64,000 nt of DNA from an uncultured Bacteroidales bacterium (GTDB taxonomy: Bacteria > Bacteroidota > Bacteroidia > Bacteroidales > Bacteroidaceae). The stretch covers positions 1-64,000 of the forward strand of contig CADBQP010000007.1 in assembly GCA_902796835.1 (NCBI GenBank). Reading direction: 5' to 3'. The position numbers and the translations under genes were made by a program. The notes beneath the pieces were generated by a model, which saw only the letters and a list, made by a program, of their open reading frames with translations, made no database searches and was not told the DNA's origin. Shown piece by piece: positions 24,470 through 32,782 of the stretch; positions within the stretch are counted from its first letter, which is position 1; each line of letters begins with the position of its first letter.

Positions 24470-25458
24470 AACAAGTTTCGCAAAGCTGCAAGGAGTTTCG
24501 TGTTTTCTTGTGGTGTGCCTATAGATATTTGCAGGCACTGGGCACAAGGCGAACTGGCCGCAAAGGGCTGGCAAGGTATGCCGTGAGCTTGCAAGTGACG
24601 AGCCACGGTGTCGGCATTTGCAAAGCGAACGAGAAGGAAATTGGCATGGGATGGATAGACCTTCTCTACATAGGGTAACTGGCTGAGCGACTGCGCCACC
24701 TTGGCGCGCTCGTCGATGGTTTGACGCAGGCGACGATGTGCATCTTGCGGGCGCGACAATATTTGGTTGGCGCGGAGAAGGACAGGAACACCCACTGAAG
24801 GGGCTACAAAAGCACGGCCGAGAAGATCCACCAGCGATGGCGATGCATAGACTACGGCTAAACGCAGGCTGGGGTCTGCCCACGACTGAGAGAATGTACG
24901 CAGTACTACAAGACGTGGCTCGCTAGCTACTAATGGCACTAAGGAGGGCAGCGATGAATAATCGGCATGGGCTTCGTTGACAACAACGAGGCCGCCAAAG
25001 TCGGCTAACATTTGCTGCAGCTGTGCGCGATTGAGAGGATTGCCCGTAGGGATGTGGGGCGAGCAGAGGTAGGCTATTTTGGTGCGTCCGTTGGATGCGC
25101 AAAGCAAGGGCGCGGCTTCGAAATCGAAGTTCGGCGTGAGCGGTGCCGTGCGCAATTCGACATCGGCCAGCATGCACTGGTGTGCAATGTGGGGCGCAAG
25201 GGGAGACGGAGTAACTACGTTGTCAATGCGGGGCTGGCAAAAAAGGGTCAGCAACTGGCACAAGGACTGGGCAGTGCCCGTGGTAAAATGTATGCAGTCG
25301 GGCGAAACATTGCGAATAAGGGAGAGCTGTTTACATAGTGCGGCACGTGTTTCGGCTAGGTTTGCTTGCAGAGTATCTAAAGTGGAGACCTGTTTGTTAT
25401 CAGGCTTCTCGGTGAGGAGTGCTACCACGTTTGGGCGGAGTAATGATTGAAAATTCAT
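24466..25458 (-). CDS. HisC-like aminotransferase homologue lacking catalytic residues
   Basis: 330-aa protein, start at 25458 (MNFQSLLRPNVVALL, matching HisC N-termini). It aligns along the fold-type I histidinol-phosphate aminotransferase family: YLCSPHIPTGNPLNR, VVVNEAHADYS, VVLRTFSQSWADPSLRLA, then QISIGTPQEN. Key residues are changed: the Schiff-base lysine is Gln191 (codon at 24886-24888 read as CAG), the PLP-nitrogen Asp is Asn161, the Tyr three residues on is His164, and the substrate-carboxylate Arg near the C-terminus is Gln310. The frame is intact, so it is probably a pseudoenzyme rather than a decayed gene. It belongs to the glnS-TPR-HisC-like-lipoprotein operon. Confidence 0.8.
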   Translation of the reverse strand: MNFQSLLRPNVVALLTEKPDNKQVSTLDTLQANLAETRAALCKQLSLIRNVSPDCIHFTTGTAQSLCQLLTLFCQPRIDNVVTPSPLAPHIAHQCMLADVELRTAPLTPNFDFEAAPLLCASNGRTKIAYLCSPHIPTGNPLNRAQLQQMLADFGGLVVVNEAHADYSSLPSLVPLVASEPRLVVLRTFSQSWADPSLRLAVVYASPSLVDLLGRAFVAPSVGVPVLLRANQILSRPQDAHRRLRQTIDERAKVAQSLSQLPYVEKVYPSHANFLLVRFANADTVARHLQAHGIPCQPFAASSPCAQCLQISIGTPQENTKLLAALRNLL

Positions 25459-25508
25459 GAGGGTATGATGGGACAGGTGAGTATGCGTGGGCTTTGAAAA
25501 CCTTTGTG

Positions 25509-26768
25509 TTAAGCGAGTCGGGCATGTGCTTTGTTGAGGATGGGCTGGAGGTGTGCCTGAAATTGGTTTTCGTGTTGGAATATGATTTGCCACACGTTGG
25601 CGCAGGGTTCATAGAGGCCGAGGGTGGCGAGCGTTTCTGCAAGTTGTTCGGCATCGGCCACCGCAAAAGTGGGGCTTTGTTCGATTTGTCGAATAATTTG
25701 TATGGCTTCTTGATGCATGTTGTTTTCTGCTGCGAGCTGGGCAAGCTGGGCCAGTGTGGGGATTACGGTTTGAGATGACTGCGCAGAGGCTATAGCAAGT
25801 AAAACGGCTTGGTCTACGTCGTTTTTCAAGAGGTGGGCTATTGCCAGGTTCCACAAAAGGCTGGGCCTACGAGGGTCGACCGGGGAGGTTTGGCGCAGGG
25901 CTTGCTGCAACAATGTTTGTGCGGCGACGGGCTTACCTGCCATGAGAGGGAGCTGGGCCGCTACTTCGAGCAGTTCGGGAGGTATGTTTTGGTCATTCTG
26001 TATGGCTGTGGCGCAGTTCTGGGCTTCGTCGGGGCGCAGTAACTGGCTGAGGGTTTGAATCTTGAGGCGTAGCGCATCTGGATTATTGGGGTTAATAGCC
26101 AGGGCGTAGTCGGCGCTTGCCAATGCCTCGTTGTGGCGCTGGAGTGCGACATAGAGTGTAGCTAAGTCAGTCCAGAGGTGTTCGTCGTAGGGGTTCGCAT
26201 CAATAGCATTATTGAGACAGCTAATGGCTGCAGGCAGATTTGAAAGCTGCGAGTAGGCATTTGCCATGAGCTGTAGACTTTGGAGGCGCTGTGGCGAAGT
26301 AGGGCTGACACGTCGAAGCCATTTAAGGGCAGGCGTTGGCAGGTTGTAGTCGAGGTAGAATTGGGCTACTTCAACGGAGAATTGATCGGCATCTTGGTCG
26401 GTGGCCAAACGGGCTTTTTCAAAGAATTTTTCAGCTTCGTTGATCTTGCCTTGCAGTAGATTGCTCTCTGCCCAAAAGAGGCTCACTTCTGGATGGTCTT
26501 TCTGGGGAATGGCATCGATGACTGCTATTGCTTGAATGGGTTGGCCTTGGTCGAGCAGAAAGTTGGCGTATGTGACGAGTACGTAGATGTTGTCTGGGTG
26601 GAGCCTGAGTGCATGGTGTAGGCATGCGGCTGCGTTGAGTGGCTGAGAGTGGGAATGATAGTAGTCGTAGATGTCGAGAAGAGTGAGGCTATCAAAGAAT
26701 TGAAGAGTGCCCTGCTGGAGGGCACTCTCGTATTGTGCTACGACATGTTGAAGCTCGCTTTCGTTCAT
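25509..26768 (-). CDS. TPR protein downstream of glnS
   Basis: 419-aa protein made almost wholly of TPR-like helix pairs, for example AACLHHALRLHPDNIYVL, DEHLWTDLATLYVALQRHNE and ALASADYALAINPNNPDALR. It has no signal peptide or membrane segment, so it is probably a cytosolic scaffold or assembly factor. The ATG overlaps the glnS stop by 4 nt and a 50-nt gap leads to the HisC-like gene. The partner is unknown. Confidence 0.82.
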   Translation of the reverse strand: MNESELQHVVAQYESALQQGTLQFFDSLTLLDIYDYYHSHSQPLNAAACLHHALRLHPDNIYVLVTYANFLLDQGQPIQAIAVIDAIPQKDHPEVSLFWAESNLLQGKINEAEKFFEKARLATDQDADQFSVEVAQFYLDYNLPTPALKWLRRVSPTSPQRLQSLQLMANAYSQLSNLPAAISCLNNAIDANPYDEHLWTDLATLYVALQRHNEALASADYALAINPNNPDALRLKIQTLSQLLRPDEAQNCATAIQNDQNIPPELLEVAAQLPLMAGKPVAAQTLLQQALRQTSPVDPRRPSLLWNLAIAHLLKNDVDQAVLLAIASAQSSQTVIPTLAQLAQLAAENNMHQEAIQIIRQIEQSPTFAVADAEQLAETLATLGLYEPCANVWQIIFQHENQFQAHLQPILNKAHARLA

Positions 26769-28453
26769 TTTTTGAAACTGTCTTTCAGTCCGACGGTGCG
26801 GTTGAAGACAAGGTGTTGTGGAGTGGAACTTGTGTCGAAGGTGAAATATCCTATTCGTTGGAATTGCAAATATTTAGCTTCGTGACATTCGAGTAGGTGT
26901 TTTTCTACGTAGCATTTTGGCAACACTTCGAGAGAATTAGGGTTAAGCATCTGATGCATGGCGGAAAGTGTGTCGCACTGTTGCTCTTCGCGAATCCGGG
27001 AGAGTTCGTCGCGCGGGTTTTCTACCTTCCAAAGTCGTTCATAGAGTCGCACTTCAGCTTCGAGGCAATGAGCCTGGCTGAGCCAGTGGATGGTGCCTTT
27101 TACTTTGCGGTTTGCCCCCGGCATTCCGCTACGGCTTTCGGGGTCGTAAGTACAAAGTATTTCTGCGACATTGCCCTCACTATCTTTCACGCACCCTTCG
27201 CACTTTATGATGTATGCGTTTTTGAGACGTACTTCTTGCCCGGGAGTGAGACGGAAATACTTTTTGGGAGCGTCTTCCATGAAGTCGTCTTGTTCTATCC
27301 AGAGATGACGGCTAAATTCAATGGGGTGTGTTCCTTGCTCAGGGTGTTCAGGATTGTTGACTGCCTCCATCACTTCAACCTTGTCTTCGGGATAGTTGGT
27401 AATAGTGAGTTTTACGGGTCGTAGCACTGCCGATACTCTGAGCGCGCGGTCGTTGAGGTCTTCGCGCACGGCGCTCTCAAGGAGTGCAAAATCGTTGAGT
27501 GCATCGAAGGTGGTGTAGCCAATTTTGTCGACAAAGCGGCGTATGCCTTCTGGGGAATATCCACGACGTCTGAACCCACAAAGCGTAGGCATGCGTGGGT
27601 CGTCCCAGCCATCGACAAGCCCTTCGTTGACCATGAGCAGAAGGTTGCGTTTGCTGAGGAGTACGTAGTTAAGATTAAGTTTATTGAACTCGTATTGACG
27701 TGGTCGGTGGTCGCCGAGATCTTGATTTTCTTTTAGCCAGTCAATGAAGAGGTCGTAGAGCGGTCGATGGGGTACAAATTCAAGTGTGCAGAGCGAGTGA
27801 GTGACACCTTCGAAAAAGTCGCTCTGCCCATGGGCGAAGTCATACATGGGGTATGCCTTCCATTTGGTACCAGTGCGTGGATGTGGATGGTTGATTACGC
27901 GATATATTATGGGGTCGCGAAAGTGCATGTTGGGGTTTGCCATGTCGATTTTGGCACGCAGCACCATTTTGCCTTCCTCTATTTCTCCGCTATTCATTTG
28001 CTCGAATAGTTTCAAGCTTTCTTCTATCGGGCGATTCCGATAGGGGCTTTCGGTACCTGGCTGCGTGGGTGTGCCTTTTTGTTGGGCGATATCCTCTGAA
28101 GACTGCTCGTCAACGTATGCCCTACCCTCTTTAATTAAGCGTACGGCGAATTCCCATAGCTGGGGAAAATAGTCTGAGGCATAGTATTCGTTGGCCCACT
28201 GAAAACCGAGCCACTGAATGTCTTGTTTGATGGAGTCCATATACTCCATATCTTCTTTTAGGGGATTGGTGTCGTCGAAGCGAAGATTGCATGTACCGCC
28301 ATATTGGGATGCAATGCCGAAATCCATGCAAATCGCCTTCGCATGGCCTATGTGTAGATAGCCGTTGGGCTCTGGCGGGAAGCGTGTCTGTAACCGTCCG
28401 TCATTCTTGCCTTCGGCCAAGTCTTTTTCTACAATTTGTTCAATGAAATTCAT
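26765..28453 (-). CDS. glnS: Glutaminyl-tRNA synthetase
   Basis: Class I synthetase charging tRNA-Gln. It has 562 aa. The HIGH-type motif is in RFPPEPNGYLHIGHAKA near residue 35, and the KMSKS-type loop is VLLSKRNLLLMV. The beta-barrel anticodon-binding region fills the C-terminal third. Its presence indicates direct glutaminylation rather than only the GatCAB route. It lies 43 nt below recQ and overlaps the TPR gene by 4 nt. Confidence 0.97.
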   Translation of the reverse strand: MNFIEQIVEKDLAEGKNDGRLQTRFPPEPNGYLHIGHAKAICMDFGIASQYGGTCNLRFDDTNPLKEDMEYMDSIKQDIQWLGFQWANEYYASDYFPQLWEFAVRLIKEGRAYVDEQSSEDIAQQKGTPTQPGTESPYRNRPIEESLKLFEQMNSGEIEEGKMVLRAKIDMANPNMHFRDPIIYRVINHPHPRTGTKWKAYPMYDFAHGQSDFFEGVTHSLCTLEFVPHRPLYDLFIDWLKENQDLGDHRPRQYEFNKLNLNYVLLSKRNLLLMVNEGLVDGWDDPRMPTLCGFRRRGYSPEGIRRFVDKIGYTTFDALNDFALLESAVREDLNDRALRVSAVLRPVKLTITNYPEDKVEVMEAVNNPEHPEQGTHPIEFSRHLWIEQDDFMEDAPKKYFRLTPGQEVRLKNAYIIKCEGCVKDSEGNVAEILCTYDPESRSGMPGANRKVKGTIHWLSQAHCLEAEVRLYERLWKVENPRDELSRIREEQQCDTLSAMHQMLNPNSLEVLPKCYVEKHLLECHEAKYLQFQRIGYFTFDTSSTPQHLVFNRTVGLKDSFKK

Positions 28454-28496
28454 CTTCGAAAGTTTTATAATATATATATAGTATGAGTGTATGGGC

Positions 28497-30680
28497 TTAA
28501 TTTGCCATCTCGGAAATAAACTTAATGCGAATGAGTCGGATTTCTTCTTCCGAATATTCCTCGTCTAGTTCTGCGTAGGCAGCTTCCAAGTCGTCAGTCT
28601 CTGACTCTTTGAAGTACTGATAGATGTCTTCGACGTGGTCTTCGTCCATTACTTCGTTTATGAAGTAGTCGATGTTTATTTTTGTCCCGCTATATACGAT
28701 GGCCTCGATTTCGTCGAGCAACTCTCCGAATTCAATTCCCTTGGCCACAGCAATGTCGTCGAGTGCTACTTTTCTGTCGATGCTTTGGATGATGCTTACC
28801 TTGATTTTCGATTTGTTTGCCACCGTGCGTATGCGAAGGTCCTCGGGGCGTTCAATTTCATTCTCTTCGCAATGACGGCGAATGAGGTCGCAAAAGTCTT
28901 CTCCATATCGTTTGGCCTTACCAGCTCCCACGCCGGGAATGTTTTGCAGTTCCTCCACATTCTGAGGATAAACGGTTGCCATTGCTTCGAGCGATGCATC
29001 TTGGAATATCACGTAGGGTGGAACGTCCATTTCCTTTGACATGCGTTTCCTCAAGTCGACAAGCATTTGATAGAGTGTCGGGTCGATGGAAAAAGAGCCT
29101 GCCTCTTGTATCGGCATGTCGTCGTCATCATTATACTCGCGGTCTTCCACTATCTTGAACGAGACGGGATGTTTTATGAACTTGCGCCCGTCGTCCGTAA
29201 GCTTCAGAACTCCGTAATTATCTACCTCTTTGAGGAGATAGCCACCAATGAGTGCCTGGCGAATGACGGCATTCCAAATTTTTTCGCTTATGTTTTCACC
29301 TTGACCAAATTCAGGTAGGTTTTCGTGGCCGTGAGCCAAAATATCTTCTGACTCATTGCCCATAATAAAATCTTTTATATAATCGTCTTTGAAGCGCTCC
29401 TTCGTAGCTTGTACGGCATGGAGTACACACAATAATTCGTCTTTAGCCTCCACTTGTGTCCTTGGATTTAAACAATTGTCGCAATTTTCGCAATTATCTT
29501 TGCTGTATTCTTCGCCAAAGTAGTGCAAAAGTAATTTTCTTCTGCAAACGCTTGATTCAGCATAGGCTGCAGTTTCTTTGAGTAGCTGACGCCCGATGTC
29601 CTGTTCGGCTACGGGTTTTCCTTCCATAAATTTCTCAAGTTTCTGCAAGTCTTTGTGGGAATAGAATGCCAGGCAGATGCCTTCCCCTCCATCGCGCCCA
29701 GCGCGTCCTGTTTCTTGGTAGTATCCTTCCAGGCTTTTGGGAATGTCGTAGTGAATTACGAATCTTACGTCGGGTTTGTCAATTCCCATGCCAAAGGCGA
29801 TGGTGGCTACAATGATATCAATACGCTCCATCAAAAAGTCATCCTGTGTCTCCGTGCGTGTCACACTGTCCATTCCGGCGTGGTAGGCTGCAGCCTTAAT
29901 TTCATTTGTGCGGAGCACTTCGGCCAGTTCTTCCACTTTTTTGCGGCTCAGACAATAAATGATGCCGCTCTTTCCTTCGTGTTGGCGAATGAATCGGATG
30001 ATGTCGCGGTCTATTTCTTTGCTCTTGGGTCTTACTTCGTAATAGAGGTTCGGTCGGTTAAACGAACTTTTATATTCCACCGCGTCGAGTATACCCAGAC
30101 TTTTCTTTATGTCGGTGCGCACTTTGTCCGTGGCGGTAGCAGTGAGTGCAATGATGGGTGCTTCGCCTATTTCCGACACAATTGGCCTGATCTTTCTGTA
30201 TTCAGGTCTGAAGTCGTGGCCCCATTCTGAAATGCAGTGGGCCTCATCGATAGCATAGAAGGAGATTTTTACACCTTTAAGAAAGCTTACGTTTTCTTCT
30301 TTTGTAAGGCTCTCGGGTGCAACATAAAGAAGTTTTGTTTTCCCTTCCACAATATCTTGCCGCACTTGGTCTATCTGAGCACGCGTAAGAGAGGAATTCA
30401 AAAAGTGGGCCACGCTGTCGTTCTCGCTGTTGTGGCGTATGGCGTCTACCTGGTTCTTCATTAAGGCAATGAGCGGGCTGACAACTATGGCAGTGCCTTC
30501 CATCAGAAGTGATGGAAGTTGGTAACACATTGACTTGCCGCCCCCTGTTGGCATCAATACGAACACATTTTTTCCTGCCAGGAGGCTACGAATAATGGCC
30601 TCCTGGTTTTCCTTGAAACGGTCAAAGCCGAAGTAATGCTGCAGGGCTGTCTGCAAATTGTCTTTCTTCGTCTGTCTCAT
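28497..30680 (-). CDS. recQ: ATP-dependent DNA helicase RecQ
   Basis: 3'-5' helicase for recombination and replication repair. It has 727 aa. Walker A is MPTGGGKSMCYQLP, the DEAH box is IDEAHCISEWGHDFRPEY and motif VI is QETGRAGRDG. Zinc-binding RQC cysteines lie around CENCDNC near residue 390. An HRDC domain around 530-600 includes NIPGVGAGKAKRYG, followed by an acidic C-terminal tail. A consensus-like promoter is at 30816-30845. glnS follows after 43 nt. Confidence 0.96.
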   Translation of the reverse strand: MRQTKKDNLQTALQHYFGFDRFKENQEAIIRSLLAGKNVFVLMPTGGGKSMCYQLPSLLMEGTAIVVSPLIALMKNQVDAIRHNSENDSVAHFLNSSLTRAQIDQVRQDIVEGKTKLLYVAPESLTKEENVSFLKGVKISFYAIDEAHCISEWGHDFRPEYRKIRPIVSEIGEAPIIALTATATDKVRTDIKKSLGILDAVEYKSSFNRPNLYYEVRPKSKEIDRDIIRFIRQHEGKSGIIYCLSRKKVEELAEVLRTNEIKAAAYHAGMDSVTRTETQDDFLMERIDIIVATIAFGMGIDKPDVRFVIHYDIPKSLEGYYQETGRAGRDGGEGICLAFYSHKDLQKLEKFMEGKPVAEQDIGRQLLKETAAYAESSVCRRKLLLHYFGEEYSKDNCENCDNCLNPRTQVEAKDELLCVLHAVQATKERFKDDYIKDFIMGNESEDILAHGHENLPEFGQGENISEKIWNAVIRQALIGGYLLKEVDNYGVLKLTDDGRKFIKHPVSFKIVEDREYNDDDDMPIQEAGSFSIDPTLYQMLVDLRKRMSKEMDVPPYVIFQDASLEAMATVYPQNVEELQNIPGVGAGKAKRYGEDFCDLIRRHCEENEIERPEDLRIRTVANKSKIKVSIIQSIDRKVALDDIAVAKGIEFGELLDEIEAIVYSGTKINIDYFINEVMDEDHVEDIYQYFKESETDDLEAAYAELDEEYSEEEIRLIRIKFISEMAN

Positions 30681-30815
30681 AAAACTCGTTTTTGTGGAAT
30701 ATCTATGCTTGTTGTAATGCCAGAGTGTGGAAAATGCAAGTATTCTTTGCTTTTTAATGAACTGTAAATCAAATTCTTTTAAGCTTTGATACTTTCTTAT
30801 GCCATATTTTGCCTA

Positions 30816-30845
30816 CAAAGATATATTAATTTTTGTAAAAACAAA
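30816..30845 (-). promoter_or_regulatory. Bacteroidota-type promoter for recQ
   Basis: On the minus strand TTTG (30842-30845) is followed by an 18-bp spacer and TATCTTTG (30816-30823). The leader to recQ is about 130 nt. The -33 element abuts the terminator hairpin of the upstream mla genes. Confidence 0.6.
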
Positions 30846-30876
30846 GGCAGAGAAACTTTTTTTTGTTCCTCTGCCT
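30845..30876 (-). terminator. Terminator of mlaE-mlaF
   Basis: AGGCAGAG (30845-30852) pairs with CTCTGCCT (30869-30876) over 8 bp with a T/A-rich loop. On the minus strand the stem is followed by TTGTTTTTAC. It lies about 94 nt past the mlaF stop. Confidence 0.65.
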
Positions 30877-30969
30877 ATAATTATGGAAGTTGAATGTTCT
30901 TCTGAATTTAGAAAATTGTACTTCAGGACAGCGTGTTTGGATGCGGGCTTAATGTGGGTTGTTATCCTT

Positions 30970-31704
30970 TTAATGATGCGCCATTTGTGGGTTTATAAAT
31001 TCCTTTAGAGCTTGGCTTGCTGTGTCTTCTATGTCTTTCATTGAGCCTTCCCAATCATTTTTTCCATGTCTTAAGAAAAGAATGTGTTCACCAATGGTGT
31101 GCACAGAGTTCATATCGTGGGTATTGATGATAGTTGTGGTGCCAAGTTCGTGTGTCAAGTCGCTGATGAGCTCGTCTATGACGGCACTTGTTTTAGGGTC
31201 GAGGCCTGAATTTGGTTCGTCGCAAAATAGAAACCGTGGTTTCAAGGCAATGGCCCTTGCTATGGCTACGCGCTTTTGCATGCCACCAGAGATTTCACCG
31301 GGAAATTTTTGGGTGGCATTGCTTAGTCCAACCCTGTCCAGGCAATAGAGTGCACGCTCGGCTCTGCGATGTGCCGATTCGCTTGAAAACATGTCGAGCG
31401 GGAACATTACGTTCTGCATCACGGTCATTGAGTCGAACAGTGCGGCAGATTGGAATATCATTCCCATTTCACGCCTGAGCAACGTGCGTTCACGTTTAGT
31501 CATCGTCACCAGATTTCTGTCGTCATAAAGCACTTGACCCTGTTCGGGAGTGAGCAGCCCGACGATACACTTCATCAACACAGTTTTTCCGCTTCCGCTC
31601 TGTCCGATAATCAGATTAGTGAGCCCGGGCTGGAACATGCTACTTACGTCTTGAAGCACCACTTTGTCTTCAAAGCTTTTCACTATATTTTTGAGTGTAA
31701 TCAT
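30970..31704 (-). CDS. mlaF: ABC transporter ATP-binding protein, MlaF type
   Basis: ATPase of the Mla/MCE lipid-transport system that moves phospholipid between outer and inner membranes. It has 244 aa. Walker A is GQSGSGKTVLMKC, the ABC signature is EISGGMQKRVAIA (the M-Q variant typical of MlaF/Ttg2A) and Walker B is FLFCDEPNSGLDP. It follows mlaE by 51 nt. No mlaD/MCE gene follows; a terminator comes instead. Confidence 0.9.
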   Translation of the reverse strand: MITLKNIVKSFEDKVVLQDVSSMFQPGLTNLIIGQSGSGKTVLMKCIVGLLTPEQGQVLYDDRNLVTMTKRERTLLRREMGMIFQSAALFDSMTVMQNVMFPLDMFSSESAHRRAERALYCLDRVGLSNATQKFPGEISGGMQKRVAIARAIALKPRFLFCDEPNSGLDPKTSAVIDELISDLTHELGTTTIINTHDMNSVHTIGEHILFLRHGKNDWEGSMKDIEDTASQALKEFINPQMAHH

Positions 31705-31755
31705 AAAATGGATCTTCTTTATATAAATATTGAGTGCCGAATAATGCGTTTCGCC

Positions 31756-32502
31756 TTAGCTCAGCAGCTTTGTCAAAAACAGGTCGGAGAACAATATCAG
31801 CATTGAGCTCGAAACTACCGCATTGGTGCTGGCTCTTCCCACTTCGACCGACCCACCCTGAACGGTGTAACCAAAGAAGGCTGATACGCTCGAAATAATG
31901 AAGGCGAAGAATAGCGACTTGATGACGCCCATCCAGAAGAACCAAGCCGTGAAGTCGTGTTGCAGGCCGGCAGTAAGGTCGCTCGGAGTGATGATGCCGC
32001 CAATATAGGCAGTGGCATAGGCACCGATGATGCCGCTTGCGGTGCTGAAGACCACGAGAAGTGGAATCATGGTTACCAGCCCTGCCACTTTTGGCAGAAT
32101 TAGGTATGCAGCAGAGTTTACGCCCATTATTTCGAGCGCATCAATCTGCTGGGTGGTGCGCATGGTGCCAAGTTCGCTGGCTATGTTGCTGCCCACTTTG
32201 CCGGAGAGTATCAAACACATAATGCTGCTTGAAAATTCGAGCAGCATTATTTCGCGGGTCACATAGCCGCTCACCCACAATGGCATCCATGCGCTTTGAA
32301 TGTTCAGCTTAATCTGAATGCATATCACGGCTCCGATAAAAAAGCTGATAAGCAGCACGATGCCTATAGAGTCAACTCCCAAGGCTGCCATCTCTGTGAC
32401 GTATTGGCGACCATAGACGCGCCAGCGCTCTGGCTTGCTCAAAGCTCGCCCCATCAGTTGCAGATAGCGGCCAAGCGAAACCAAGAATGTGTGAATAAAC
32501 AT
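31756..32502 (-). CDS. mlaE: MlaE-type lipid ABC transporter permease
   Basis: 248-aa inner-membrane permease of the MlaE/YrbE family with five or six hydrophobic segments, for example IGIVLLISFFIGAVICIQI and GLVTMIPLLVVFSTASGIIG. It contains the family segment EFSSSIMCLILSGKVGSNIASELGTM (residues about 90-115, described rather than reproduced elsewhere) and the ITTQQIDALE-like TTQQIDALEIMGVN. It forms the membrane core with MlaF. It is transcribed divergently from clpC. Confidence 0.9.
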   Translation of the reverse strand: MFIHTFLVSLGRYLQLMGRALSKPERWRVYGRQYVTEMAALGVDSIGIVLLISFFIGAVICIQIKLNIQSAWMPLWVSGYVTREIMLLEFSSSIMCLILSGKVGSNIASELGTMRTTQQIDALEIMGVNSAAYLILPKVAGLVTMIPLLVVFSTASGIIGAYATAYIGGIITPSDLTAGLQHDFTAWFFWMGVIKSLFFAFIISSVSAFFGYTVQGGSVEVGRASTNAVVSSSMLILFSDLFLTKLLS

Positions 32503-32548
32503 ATTGCGTTTTTAATTTTTGTTTCGAGTTTTATTCCTTAATCGCAGG

Positions 32549-32556
32549 CAAAAGTA
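32549..32556 (-). promoter_or_regulatory. Possible -7 element for mlaE-mlaF
   Basis: CAAAAGTA reads TACTTTTG on the minus strand, matching TAnnTTTG; the -33 region is not convincing. The leader would be about 40 nt. Confidence 0.35.
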
Positions 32557-32638
32557 ATAAACTATTGCAAAAAATAAGGAATAAGTGATGCATAAATCGC
32601 TTTGTTCTGTAAACAACAGACCGTGATTTGCCAAACCT

Positions 32639-32691
32639 GTTGGCTCGATAATTTAAACTATCGAGCCATCTCTTTTTCATGTCAAGCCAAC
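32639..32691. repeat. Locus D: single repeat unit with two exclusive hairpins
   Basis: One clear unit at 32652 (TTTAAACTATC) lies in a 9-bp hairpin, GGCTCGATA (32642-32650) with TATCGAGCC (32659-32667). An outer pairing, GTTGGCT (32639-32645) with AGCCAAC (32685-32691), uses the same GGCT bases, so only one can form. The preceding 21-mer (32631) is of the GTTGGCT type seen at 40.78 kb. It lies in the divergent mlaE/clpC gap. Confidence 0.6.
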
Positions 32692-32782
32692 TGTCGTGTT
32701 TGTGTTGCCACTACAACTTGCGACCTTTGGCACACTTCTTGCTGCAAACGAGGTCGAACCAAAAGAATTAGTTGTAAGATAA

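Noticed and set aside
23921..24883. Longer 320-aa version of the DUF6359-like protein
   Set aside because: The first 138 residues are a shadow of the HisC-like gene in another frame; the lipoprotein leader at 24469 is the evident start.
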